A DNA stretch of 64,000 bases from Chloranthus sessilifolius (Eukaryota > Streptophyta > Magnoliopsida > Chloranthales > Chloranthaceae). Positions 44,395-56,294 of this stretch are shown piece by piece. Below the pieces are notes generated by a model that worked only from the letters and a program-made list of their open reading frames with translations, was not told the DNA's origin and did not search any database. How positions within the stretch are numbered: position 1 is the first letter of the stretch; every line of letters starts with the position of its first letter. Where the stretch lies: NCBI GenBank assembly GCA_021018995.1, contig CM037590.1, positions 71,271,597-71,335,596 on the forward strand. Direction: 5' to 3'. A program made the position numbers and the translations under genes.

Positions 44395-46450
44395 AATATC
44401 TACTTTACTCTAGAGGAGTACCTTTAAATTCGCTCACCAAATCTTTGAGTTTACCCACTCTTAAACACATTGACTTTATTGAATAAGACAATGGAGATTG
44501 CTTATCGTCCCTATCTTTTAATATTAAGGTCACTTTTTTGAAATGTGTGTCATATAACATAAGATCGTCTGATGGTACGTTCATGATCTCAAGATCCATT
44601 TTGTATGAAACATTGGGAGGATAAACGATCTCTATTGTTAGATTCAACACCGTCAAAGAACTCAAAGATTGGGGGGGTTGATTTAAAAGTACTCATAGTC
44701 AGAAATGATAGAGGCTTATCAAAAGGCATAACATTTAAACACCAAAATAGTGTTTAAATATTAAACAAATCATTTTGCATTAAATAGTACCTTTAAATCA
44801 ACCATACCAAATATTGGGGGAGTTGATTTAAAGGTACTCATAGTCAGAATGACAAAGGCTTATCAAAAGGCATAACATTTAAACACTAAAATAGTGTTTA
44901 AATGTTAAACGAATCATTTTACATTAAATTAGACTTATAATCTTACACCAGTAAGGTATTGTTTACTGTTAAGCCTATATGGCACATTTGTGATCAAGTG
45001 ACAATCCATCATTAAAACATATCATTAGAACATCTATGTGTCCAAAAATCATAGCTAAAAGGAAAAGTGAGCCATCTCATTGGTAAATTTTATACCACCC
45101 AACAAACTTAAAGTTAACGAATTATATTAAAGTGTATAAATTGGATGATTCAAATTATATATAAAAAATTATGATTTTTGAATCAATTGCCTTTCAATTT
45201 ATGATCTATTTTTATGGGATGGTTTAGTGATTCTTAAATCATTAAGGTGTAAGTGTGTAACTTAATAAGATCATTTAAACACCATTTCAATGTTAAATAA
45301 TGGTGAGTACCTACGAGACTCAGGTCGTTTTGAAACATTTGCAGCCTTATGTTCAATGATATATACCTCTTGAATTATTGAACTTATTTGCAGCCCAGCG
45401 TTCAATGACATCTCTTGAACTATTGAACTTTTTATTCAGTCCTCGGGTCAATGACAGGTGACCACTGTATTTTGTTTTTATTTATTCTTCCAAAGTAAAT
45501 CTGTGGTCGGCTGTGCAACGTATTAAACTAGTGGGAATTCTTTCTTAGGATTTTCTGCAATGAGGTGACCTCAAATCAGTCGTGATTTTAAATATCGGCC
45601 CAATCTACTTAGGAGGAGTCGTAAGAGCATCGTTTAAATATTGGTCTTATCCCATAAATATCCGCTGATATGCATAGGATTATGCCGCACCCGATTCGGC
45701 CAAAATCCACCCGGATTCTAAACGACTTCAAATATCAGCTCAAATGGTTCAAATATTGAGCTAGATCAGGGCATATCGGGTTATATCAGCTGATATGTAT
45801 TGGATATGACTTGGACAAACGTCACGATCCAAAATTTTATCCCATTTAAAAGGTTTAGAATTTTGTATTATGACTCACACGCATTTCAGATACGCTAAGT
45901 GGACATATACATAATCAGAGTTCTTATGCTAATACGGTTCTACAAAATCGGTGAATCCAATAAATAGATATGAAATATCAAGACAATCATAAATAATGAA
46001 TAAATGTGAGAAAATTCATAAAATATCTACTAACCAAAAGAAAAATAAAGATCAAATATGAGTAAATAGTATGAGCTCACTACGTCAAAATGAGTGGAAA
46101 ACGACTCCAACAACATAAAAGAACTACTGTTTATATGAGTGAAAAATAATCCACTGCATAAAATAGTTGAAATGTGCTGCTGAATCGAATTTGGCTAGAC
46201 CCACGGAACCAACTCACTCAACCCACAATTATATGTATACCATCTCTTTTTATTTTGCCTTTCCATTTTCATTTTCATTCGACCTAATTTCTCTGCTTTC
46301 TCTATGTTTCATTGCGAATTTCGTTCGATAGCCGTGGGAATTTCGTTCGATCGCTACAAGGATTTCAACACTGGGATTTCATTCGATTGCTTCATTCGAT
46401 CGCCACCTGTAATGAGCTGTAAATTTTAAACCAAACTAGACCGACCCTGT
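44395..46450. other. Intergenic DNA upstream of the BAHD gene
   Basis: No gene is recognised. It holds a 143-bp tandem duplication (listed), a twice-repeated phrase around tgaactattgaact-ttcagcc (45,330-45,450), and a GATATG/TATCGG-style patch at 45,580-45,810. The 86-codon open frame on the minus strand at 44,405-44,665 has no recognisable similarity. Confidence 0.5.
44671..44940. repeat. 143-bp tandem duplication
   Basis: Unit 1 starts at 44,671 (ttgggggggttgattt) and unit 2 at 44,814 (ttgggggagttgattt). Both contain cataacatttaaacac and atagtgtttaaat, themselves a small inverted repeat. Unit 2 is slightly shorter and diverges at scattered bases. Confidence 0.88.
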
Positions 46451-47875
46451 GTACTTGTCTGGTACGGTGACTGATGTCACCATAGGCTTTTAATTATTAT
46501 TTGGATAAACTTGTGTGGAGGGATTAAAGTTTAGAGTTTGATTGGACCTTTGGTAGAGAAGCCGTGCACCGACTTGCAGTATGCCGCTCAACACCGAAAT
46601 CGAACCCTAGGTATGTGGATATTTTTCTTTTGCTTGTTTATTTATAAAAGAGGGAAGGCTTCTGAAGGAAGCCATTCCCGATTTACACATTGAGAAAGAG
46701 AGAGTGAGTGAGAGTTTGAGAGAACCAACCCAACCGCTTGAAATCTATCTCCTTCCTAAGCTTCTTGTGAGATTTGGATCGTATGATCGCCGTTTGTGAA
46801 CCCCGGCCATTAGAAACTCGCTTATTTGTTATTTGAAACCCTTGAGCTTGAAAGGAGTGTGAGTCGATCTCCTCGGACTCGTCATTGACCCTTCGGAAGG
46901 GGTAGGATCGACGCTTGCAAATGGGTGGAGTCATCATGAACTCGTGAGATCAATCGCGGTGGGAATCATTGTTGATATCTAAAGGCTACGTTCCGAAACC
47001 CCTTTATGGGCAACACTCCACAAATCGTTAAATCGATCGGTGAAAGGTATGATCTTGTTGAGATTAATGGCCTAAATTAATAGAGTAAGTGTTTAGTTTA
47101 GTTGATTGAAATGTGTGGAAAGTTTGGGTGAAAAATGCCAAGAAATCGCAATAAGGTTTCTAAAAACCTCGAAATCGCAGAGTTCTATAAATTGCGTGCT
47201 TGAGCTTCAAAGCTCGCTCGCGCGAGCAGTATTCTGAAAGGCTCCTATGAGTTTCATATGCCGGAGAAATAAGGTCCAGTGAACCTCTATGTGTCGCGCG
47301 CCTGAGCTTAAGTGCTCGCTCGCTCGAGGTGCTCGCGTGCCTAGTAGCAGTAGGCAAAGATCCAGTCGGTCGTACGAGATTTGATTTATCTGTGTGCTCG
47401 CGTGCCCAAGGTCTGTACCTCGCTCGGGCGAGAAATAGAGTTTGGCCGGTTTTACTTAATTTCTTATTTTCTATTCGAATCCCTTGCTTGTATGCTACCA
47501 GACCTTTGATATATGGTCATTCATTGTCTTGGGTTATGTTGTGAGCATTGATACCGTCCGATATGATATTTTTTGCTTTGGATTTGCGTGGAAGCATATT
47601 GAGGTAGGAGAATCTCATGACCACTTACATTCTATTTTAATTCACATGAATATTTTGCAATATGATCTTTTGAACGCTGCATATGGCGTCTAAAACCCTG
47701 CATCTGTAAACTTGAGTATGATTAAGAATTTGAATCCGAACTAAGAACTTTGAAATCTAAATCCGCTCTGAATCTGAAATCTGAATCCGAACTCTGAGTT
47801 ATGTATTAGAATCTGCATATGAATTATGTATGAGAACCTATATGTGATTGATGATTCACCTGAATGACCCCTCAA
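46450..47875 (+). repeat. Partial LTR-like stretch, possibly chromovirus type
   Basis: A TATA-like tttataaaag (46,640-46,649) is followed by a gagagagtgagtgagag leader (46,690-46,715), then a GC-rich motif array (47,194-47,434) and a run of degenerate aatctgaatccgaact units (47,725-47,815). The order promoter, GA leader, motif array copies that of the Tekay LTR at 13,850. No borders or coding region are seen. Classification is by analogy only. Confidence 0.35.
47194..47434 (+). repeat. GC-rich motif array, three units with CTCGCTCGCGCGAG-like palindromes
   Basis: Units at about 47,194-47,228, 47,293-47,330 and 47,394-47,434 each pair a gcg-gc-tgagc-like box with a ctcgctcg-c-cgag box about 18-22 bp later. 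The sequence stands out by its CpG content in AT-rich surroundings. Confidence 0.6.
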
Positions 47876-47879
47876 TTCC

Positions 47880-50003
47880 TAAACAATATCCTGGCACAAG
47901 TGATCGACTTACTATGTGTATTCTAATTAAGTCTTAACCTATTACAAGCGCACAATGGAAATTGTAGAGCTAGTATAGGATCGTTCCCATGAAGATAGTT
48001 ATTATTTCATTAATCTATTTTTCTAAAAACTTATATTTATCTTTAAAGATTCCTAAATTACTGGAGAAATATGAATAAAGAATTTTTCTAAACTAAAGTG
48101 TATAAAAATAAATCCTAATCCTCTAACTTTAGATTATGATCGTCAATCACAATCCTCTGCTATTGGATATTTATGAAATTAAACAGTACCGTTACACCAT
48201 ATATCAATTCTTCTAGCATTGGGCGTCAATCAATACTAAAGTCCTATCACTATAGATTTAATCTAATCAACAATCAACCAGAAATTTGGGTGTCAATCAA
48301 ACTCTAGAAAATTGAAGAAGGAAAATAAAACCATTATACTAATTTGCAAATTCTAATTTGAGTCGTTAATTCAAATCAAAACTTGAAGATGTTTACAAAG
48401 CAATAAATAAAAGAAAATAAAAATCTAAACTAGAAAGCATAAGTAAAATATATCCTTCACCCCTCAGCCGGAGTTGTTAATTCCTTTTGAGAAACTACGA
48501 ATATCTACACGAATCTTCAGCACCCAATAACAGTCATCAATTGCTCTTGAGAAACCTTGGATATTTAATCTACTCTAACTATTTCATACTACTGATCGAA
48601 AGAAAATCTAACCTCAGTCATCAATTGATGCTGAAATTCTTCGATGCTTATTCCTATACCGGGCTCTCTTATTTATAGATCATAAGAAGTCGGTTTATAA
48701 AACTTCTAATTCTAATAAAAGCAATTAAACTATCCTAATATAATTCTACTTCTAATTTTATAACTACTTGCTTTAAACGGTTAATATGCTTCTAGAATAT
48801 TCTTCACTTTTCAGCAGCAGAGTCCTAATAATCTTCTTCATCAATCTCCCAAATCCATAATCAGTAGAACTTCTAATCCAAGAATTCTTCTAATTCTGTT
48901 TATGGCGATAGAAATTCTCACGTGATCAGCAGCAACAATTATGAGAAGCTTCTGTTCTTTAAAGAATCACAAATCACGATTATCTTCTTTATTAGCTTTC
49001 TCTCAAAAATCATAAATCACGATTTTCTATCTTCTCATATCACTCCAAAGGCGATTCTTCACTTCATAGTATCGCTTCAACCTCTTGAACGTTCTTTTTC
49101 TGGAGAATCATAAATTACGATTTTTCTTTCTATCTCTTATTATTGCGCTCAATCCTCTTTTATGATTTTCCGTCTTTTAGTAGGCGTTGAATTATCTTTT
49201 ACACTTAATCGTCTTTCTTACTGCTCTATGAGTTTATTTTGAAAAATATTAATACTTTGGTTCTCTTTTACTGCTTTTTCTTAATATTTGTATATCAACA
49301 ACTTATTAATAACAAACTAACTCCTAGCATCACTAAGTTAAGAGTGATAAATTGGTAAATTATGTGACTGATCACACCCCCAAACTTAAGCTTTGCTAGT
49401 CCCTAGCAAATAAGAAAATATAAACTAAGAACTTAAATTAAATGTCCCTTTTGTAGGGAGCACGATTGTATTTAGTAGATGTAACAAGCCTTTAAACTCC
49501 TAGGTGATCCCTAGTGGAAGAGTTGTAGTCTTCTGAAGGTTTTCAGAAAAAGTTACCTACAAACTTTAAATATTTTTAAATATTTTTTTAAAATATTTCT
49601 TTTAAAATTAAAAATAAATAAAAGTTAAAAATCTAAACTAAATTAACTAAATTAGTCGATACAAAGTTTGTTATGATTTTCTAAAATTACCAATTCTTTA
49701 CATTACTTTCCATTACGACAGTTATCTTGGATTAGAACTCTAACAATTTCAATTCATAGTAAGCACAGAGTGAATCAATTATTTTTCATAAATTTTTCTA
49801 AACTGCAGATTTAGAAAATATTTTCATTCAAAAACTCCCTATTGGCATGCTCTCAAAAATATATTAGAATTTTTGGGTTCTCTTAGTATATTTTTTAGAA
49901 AAATTCAGTCAAAGATAATTATAAAAATAAATCTCATGGAACAGATAATCTCATTCTATTCTTATGATTTTCTGTACAATCCATAGCTTCTGTTCTCCAT
50001 ATC
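47880..50003 (-). other. Non-coding element interrupted by a solo LTR, left part
   Basis: AT-rich DNA without long open frames. On the minus strand it contains gggactagcaaagcttaag followed by tttgggggtgtga (49,370-49,420), a phrase common in non-coding parts of plant retroelements. It continues on the far side of the solo LTR (52,431-53,455). The element type is not settled. Confidence 0.4.
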
Positions 50004-52425
50004 TGTGACAGCCCGGATTTTATACCCCAAAACCAGTGCCATCAACACAACCCTCGAGGCCGCGCCTCATACATTAAGCGGAACATTTGGTACATCCCTA
50101 CCATCATTAGAAAACATAAATAAAACTAAAGCAGAACAAATCTCCAGTTCTACTATTTAACATTCAAAATAAGTACTCAAAAGATCGTTCTAATCCCATA
50201 CCTCTGTATGGCAAAAAGAACTAACCCGAACGATCAGTGCCGTAACTACGGTCATCCGAGATGGTTCAGCAAAAGAATATTACATGTACCATTAATCTTA
50301 TAAAATATGGCTGGACGTACCAAGCCGTAATTATCTCTCTCAAAATATCAAAGTGCGCAGAGGGTCTTCTAAAAGAACCTTTCAGGAGGGTGCTCAGACT
50401 CCTCTCATAGAATATACTCTGAGTCCTCGGGATCAACCTCGCCAGAAGTTACTCCTAACTCTGCACCTGTGACATATAGTCGAAGGGTAAGCTACATCTT
50501 AGCTCAATAGGGACAATATCTGAACAAGTATATCTTTCTTACTCACATACATTTCATGAGGGAATAAAGCATGAAACCATCAATGTAAATTTATTAGAAA
50601 ACGGTTTGAGATGCAATAAAAATAAACATGTCTTTGTCACTCTACTCATGATATCTGATGTTTACTAGTTCTTTGAATTATAACAAGGCTAGTCTCCTGA
50701 CTTAAAATAATTAACTTAAATAATCCCCGAGCAATATAGCATCGAGCCCCGATGGAATATCCCCCATCGTCGTCTAATCAGACTATTTTTCATGTAAACT
50801 GACCCATGTCTCTTTCTCATAGGCGACGGGCACATAGCTACTATACACCCCTGGGATGTCTACTGGTGTACGGATTGGCTACCGTACCGGTCATGAATAT
50901 TCTGCCGAGTCAGTTGTGGTTATACCATCGCGTCGGTTGGGTATTCTACATACCTTAAATCGATTGTGCATTGAGTATAATTATTCATCGTGTAATTGTG
51001 CTAAAAATATAATAATTCCCAGCTTGTTAAATCTCCTTCATGGACCTTTCATAACGTGGATCTTTATATCCACCATACATCCCTGGGATGTCTCACATTC
51101 TGATGTATCATGCAGATGCCCAATATACATATGCATCCCTTGAATGGCTTAACCCTTATACTAGTTGACTTACTCATTTACCCGTGTACGCACACACACC
51201 CAAATCAACCACATATTAATCTTAACATTTTACATTTTAACTTAGCTTTAACGGAAACATGCTTTAATTTCAACTTAGCTTTCAAAGAAACATGCATTCA
51301 TACACTATCACTACGTACATGTTCTCATAATTAAGTGTACAAGTTCAGATATCCCCTACCTTACTCGCAACGCAGTTCCAAGGATCCTCCAATCCTAGCT
51401 AGTTCTCAACCATCTCTAGGTTCGGCTTAACTAGGCCTGGCCAAACATAATTAGCATATCACTTTTTGTGTAAAAACATTGGGGTTAAGAGCCTAACCCC
51501 AACAAATGAACAGCTCGAATGAAAAACCCAACAAATTGAATTTGTCCAAATCGATTGAACGATTTTAAATTGATCAAACAAAATCCAAAAATCGATCGAA
51601 CGATTTTATTTCGTTCGATGAGTTCCTCATAAATCAATTTAGCATTATTTTAGTTCCCCTGCAAACCGATCGAACGATCTTATTTTGTTCGCACAGGTTC
51701 ATAAATCGATCGAACGATTTATAAAATAGTTTGAACGATTTCTTCAGAATTTATTTTTCACCTTATTTCTTCATTGGTCAAAATCGATTGAACGAGTTCT
51801 AATTCCTTTCGATCGATTTTTTCCATTCTCATATCCGATCGTGTTCTATCATCTAGAACCCATCTCATCATCATCCACACCATTCATCATTGATTTTCCA
51901 AATAAAATAATTTAGATTTCTTATCTAATAACTAAACTTGGCTTAAAATTAATGGATCTTACCATATCAAATGGTTGGATCTCGTTGCTCTAAGCTTTAG
52001 CACACTATCACAAACCCCCAAATCTCTAATCTCACCTCGATCCCGAGGTCGATCCGCTCAATCTCTAAGCTTTAGCTTTTCGATCCTAGATCAATCACTC
52101 GTATTTAATGCACCCCTCTCAATTTCACAACAAATCACACTCTCATTTACTCTCTTTCAATTTCTCCAACCACTCAACTAAAGAGAAATAAATCCTCTTG
52201 CCCCCTTTTTCTAATAATCTATCTTTATCTTAGGTTAAAACACATACAACTAACTAAATATATGTACTCATACATCTCAACTAAGCACCCTTACTTCACT
52301 TAACTCTACATCTCACACTTGTTCTACTAAGTCCACTAAGTCAATATTAACCCGGTCAAACATGTGACTAGTCGGTCTGCTTCCCGAGGTACACTATTTA
52401 AGCACGAAAATTTTGGGACGTTATA
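50004..52425 (-). mobile_element. Solo LTR, Tekay-type chromovirus, 2,422 bp
   Basis: The plus strand starts TGTGACAGCCCGG and ends ...GACGTTATA; in LTR direction (minus strand) this gives the same ends and the same early phrase (acctcggga, ccga, gtcac, gtttgacc) as the LTR at 13,850-16,339. The flanks are a perfect 5-bp duplication ATATC (49,999-50,003 and 52,426-52,430). No internal region is present, so it is a solo LTR left by LTR-LTR recombination. It carries its own motif array at 51,550-51,820. Confidence 0.9.
51550..51820 (-). repeat. Motif array in the solo LTR: ATCGATCGAACGAT-type
   Basis: Core (c/t)GAACGA at 51,556, 51,597, 51,671, 51,711, 51,732 and 51,789, with inverted or weaker partners (tcgttcga at 51,611, tgttcg at 51,686, tcgatcga at about 51,809) falling between them. 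The spacing sits on a grid of about 20 bp (for example 51,671 to 51,711 to 51,732). The sequence is related to, but different from, the arrays at 11,185 and 14,438. Confidence 0.75.
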
Positions 52426-52430
52426 ATATC

Positions 52431-53455
52431 TCTACTAAACTTATGCTGTTGTAAATCATAAATCCCAAAGGTGTTTCTTCGGCTTGTAATGGGGCTTTGG
52501 GTTTTAAAAGGTATCAAGAAAAGGTAGAAAATGATTCAAAGTTTTTATGAGAATTTATCTCTTCTTTTTTCCTATTTTCTTCTTCTTATTTCTACTTCAG
52601 TAAGCATCCAATTAGATAACTTCTTCCCATTTTATTTTTCTTATATATATATCCCAGTTTCTTCACTTTCCTTCAGTTTGGAAGCCTTTTTGCTTCTCTT
52701 TTTGTTGTATCGTATTTTATTTTCAAAAATCACCTTTTTACGATTTTCCAATGCTTTCCCATATTCTCTTCTTTTTCTTTTTCAGTTGTACCATTTTTTC
52801 TGCATATCCCTTTCTGTTAACTTATACTCCTTTCACTCCCTCTTCTTCCCTTTTTTTATATTCTAAACTCTCGAAAAATTGTAAGGGTTAAAAGTTGAAA
52901 GGTTTAGGTAGCACATATGTAGTTCTGGGTTTATAAAATCATGGTACAAAGAAATTTTGTTTAAACTTCTAATATGGGTTCAAAGGATAGATATTTATGA
53001 GATTTTGGCTTTTTGGCTCTGATTTATCAAACGATGACCTTTGATCATTTTCATGATTTACTAGCATAAATGCTTTATTGCTTTGATATTTCTAATAAAT
53101 AGTTCTAGACAAAAAATTAGTTCATCATATTCATAGAATAATTCGATTCTAATTTCAACAATATGAGATTTCATATCAATTTAGAAGTTCAAAGAAATTT
53201 TTGATAGGATAGAACAGTCTCTCTTAGAATAAAAGAGGAAATATGACTCAAAAGCTGACTGGTTTATAATTTTGAAACTATAGTCTAAATATATGTAATT
53301 TAAATCAATCTATTGTTTCAAACATTCATTCTAATATAATGATCTAAGAGTTAAACATGAATTATAATTGTTTTAACTTCTAGTTGTTAGACTTCTATTA
53401 TAATGAATCGTAAGGTTTCAGGATTTATAATTTTTTCTATCATACTAACTACGTA
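52431..53455 (-). other. Right part of the non-coding element interrupted by the solo LTR
   Basis: AT-rich and T-rich DNA continuing 47,880-50,003. A 111-codon open frame at 52,531-52,866 is mostly Phe, Leu, Ser and Tyr from a pyrimidine-rich stretch and is probably not a gene. Confidence 0.4.
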
Positions 53456-53585
53456 CACTACAAAAAATACCAGATATGTCGACGGTTGAAATTATTGTGC
53501 CGTCAGTGTAGGGGAAGATTTGGGCCAACCCACGAAAGCTAACCTGCCCCTCCACTTAAGCCCACGACCGATTCAATCGGGCCCC

Positions 53586-53595
53586 TATATAAATA
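53586..53595 (+). promoter_or_regulatory. TATA box of the CACTA transposase promoter
   Basis: TATATAAATA, 130 bp inside the CACTA end, followed by a ctctccc-rich stretch that looks like a 5' leader (53,600-53,700). Confidence 0.55.
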
Positions 53596-53867
53596 TATTT
53601 TTTCCTTCTCCCTTCTCCCGAACTCAAGCCTTCTCCCTTCTCCCCTCATTCCCTCTCGCTCAAATCCTAAATCTCTCTCATTCCCTCTGGCTCAAATCTC
53701 TCTCACTCAAGCCCTAAATCCTTAAGAAACCTAGCTAGCTTTCACTTCTCTGTCAACGAGACCTAATCTGTGAGATTTTAATGCAGTGAGACCTTTGGGA
53801 TGACGACATTGAAGAGCCTTGTTGAAGACGACGCCATTGGAGACCAAATTTTACTACTTGACAGATT

Positions 53868-54098
53868 GAAATCGAGATTCGGAGCCCTAGTTTCACTATT
53901 TGGCAGATAGACATTGAGATTTTGGGATCAAATCAAGTTATGGCACCAAATTGGACAACATCGAAGGTCATCTCAAATCGAAATTGAGATTGATATTTGG
54001 AGCCCTAATTTTACTATTTGGTAGTCGAAATCAAAATTTGGGGATCAAATCAAGTGATGGCGCCAAATCCGACAACATCGAAGGTCATCTCATCATCT
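53868..54098 (+). repeat. 118-bp tandem duplication in the CACTA leader
   Basis: Unit 1 has ggagccctag at 53,881 and unit 2 has ggagccctaa at 53,999. Both run through gggatcaaatcaagt-atggc, ccaaat and gacaacatcgaaggtcatct. Confidence 0.9.
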
Positions 54099-54099
54099 T

Positions 54100-54661
54100 C
54101 TCTCCTCACTACTTCTAATATTATGTTTCGTAGCCTGATATATCTTAGTTTTTAGGCATTTTCCCTCTTAATTTCACTTAATTTTGCTGAATTGGATCAG
54201 ATCATTAGTTTGATTGGGAAAGGATCTTAGACGAAGTTGTCCTCAAGGATTTTGATTTCGTAAGTGAACGATTTTTTATTTATGTTCCTGTCTGGATAGA
54301 AAATTGTTTCTTCTGGGTTTATTTCTTTTAATTCAAATCTTATTTGAAAAAAAAAAACATATGATCCAAATGAACTTTGAAACCCAAAAAAAGAGGAACA
54401 AAACAAGAGTTTTTTTTTTTTTTTTTTAAACAAATAAAAGGAAATCTGACACTGTTTCAAGAGCTTGATCTACAAAAAATAGTGAGACCCAGATGAAAAA
54501 ATCTTGAAACAAAGAGATAAAAAAAAAACAAAAAAAAGTAGTTAAAATGATAGCCAAAGTTTTTTATACAGTTTCCGAGCTTCATCTGCACATGAACATT
54601 GAAACCCAGAAACAAAAACCAAATTGATTAAACATTTGAATAGAAAATAGATCAACAGACG

Positions 54662-54707
<46 letters not shown>

Positions 54708-56290
54708 CTCTATTTCATTTTCCTCCTTTTGAATGGGAAAATTGACTTTGAATCTCTAATATCAGAGCTGCTACTATTTGAAACCGCGTTTTGTGAAGAA
54801 GATTAAAAAAATCCAAGTGTATGAGCATTTTGTGAATGCGTTTACCTGGTCAACATAAGCTTCTTCCTTCCTACTTCCTCCATTAAAATTAGAATTCAGA
54901 CTCTTTGACCCTCTTGCTTTTGTTGAATGAAGAGATTTTATGCAGAAATGCAGAAACCAAGCGTTTGTAATTTGAAACTTTTTTGTTTAATTTTATTTAT
55001 TTATCAGTTTCTGATGAAATTTGAGTAGAAATGGTAGAGAGGAATATTGACTTTGAAGATGTGTTACATTTAAATTATTTAATGACTATGGTCCCCACCA
55101 CTACTAACTTTCAACGGCTTAAAAAATTTACTAATATATAAATTTGTGAGCTCTGTTGATTTATTTATTTATGTTCCTGTCTGGCAAATGGAATAGCCAA
55201 GGGAACCAACTAGTGTCATTTTCTACTCTCACCTACATAGGGAGTAGCCATATGCAGTGTAAATGACCATTTTTTTCATTTAAGTTTAAATGGCTAGTCC
55301 TAGCTGCCATGTGTGTCAATTTATGAAAGAGAATGAGAGATATGGTTTGCTTGAGCTTAAGACAACAGTCTTATATGCTAAAAAAGCCTAGAAGATTGCA
55401 AACAGTGTTAGAATTTTTATAAGTAATAACTACAAATGAGTATGATCTCATGCATTTAGTTGTAGCTTCTTTGATAAATTTTTTAGTTCAATTATATTCC
55501 TTTGTTGGCATTTCAACTAGACGATTTTAAAAATTTGGACAACCTTGTTTAGGGACCTTTAGAGTTGGTACAAGGGACCTTTAGAGTTTTCTTGAACTTT
55601 TATTTGGACAAACTTATTTTTTACGGAGTCTGATTAATTGATTATAAATTGTGGGTAAATTAGTTTGATGTGAATATAACATTCTCAAATGACTAAGTTA
55701 TTATTGGTATTTGTTAATGGCTTATAAGCCATTGCAATTTGTAGGTCACTGATTTAGCTACTTTCTCATAGGTTTTGGTGAGTTTAGGAAGTTGGTAATT
55801 GGCATGTTCATTCACTTTATGCTCTTAATGTGCCATTGGTTATTGACATAATGCTTGCTAGTGCAAATTTTAATTAATGCTTCTTAATGCAGTATTATTT
55901 AAAAGCATGTTTTCCCTTCAACAAAGATCAATTTGCTAATTTACTACTGATAGCTGGTATTGCAGGAGTTATATCATAGGTATGTCTATTGCTATTGTGC
56001 ACTTATATATTTGCTAACATGAGATTCATTGCATTTCTTCTATTCTTTTGTACTTGTATGTAACTGAAATTAAATTTTTTCGGTAGCTGCTTCTCATACC
56101 TATATCATAGGTATGCATATTACTTATTTTATTGATCCTCCTTGTGATTGATAAAGTTGAATCATAGTGCTTGATCATATTAGTATCACTAGTCTTTCTC
56201 ACTTTCTCTCACTTTCTCTCACTTTCTCTCACTAGTCTCACGAGCTCAGCTCAAATAAGCAATCTCTATTTACAAAGCATCTTGTATAGA
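54100..56290. other. CACTA 5' non-coding region
   Basis: No gene is seen. It contains a (TA)n tract at about 54,667-54,706, a poly-T run near 54,411-54,428, and tctcactttc repeated three times at about 56,196-56,230. It probably holds the leader intron of the TNP2 gene. Confidence 0.5.
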
Positions 56291-56294
56291 CATT

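Noticed and set aside
44405-44665. 86-codon minus-strand open frame near the BAHD promoter as a gene
   Set aside because: No recognisable domain, and it lies in intergenic DNA next to tandem duplications.
46683-46937. 84-codon minus-strand open frame as a host gene
   Set aside because: It lies in an LTR-like leader region and has no recognisable similarity.
52531-52866. 111-codon Phe/Leu/Ser-rich open frame as a membrane protein
   Set aside because: The composition follows from a pyrimidine-rich stretch; it lacks neighbours, motifs or a plausible gene structure.
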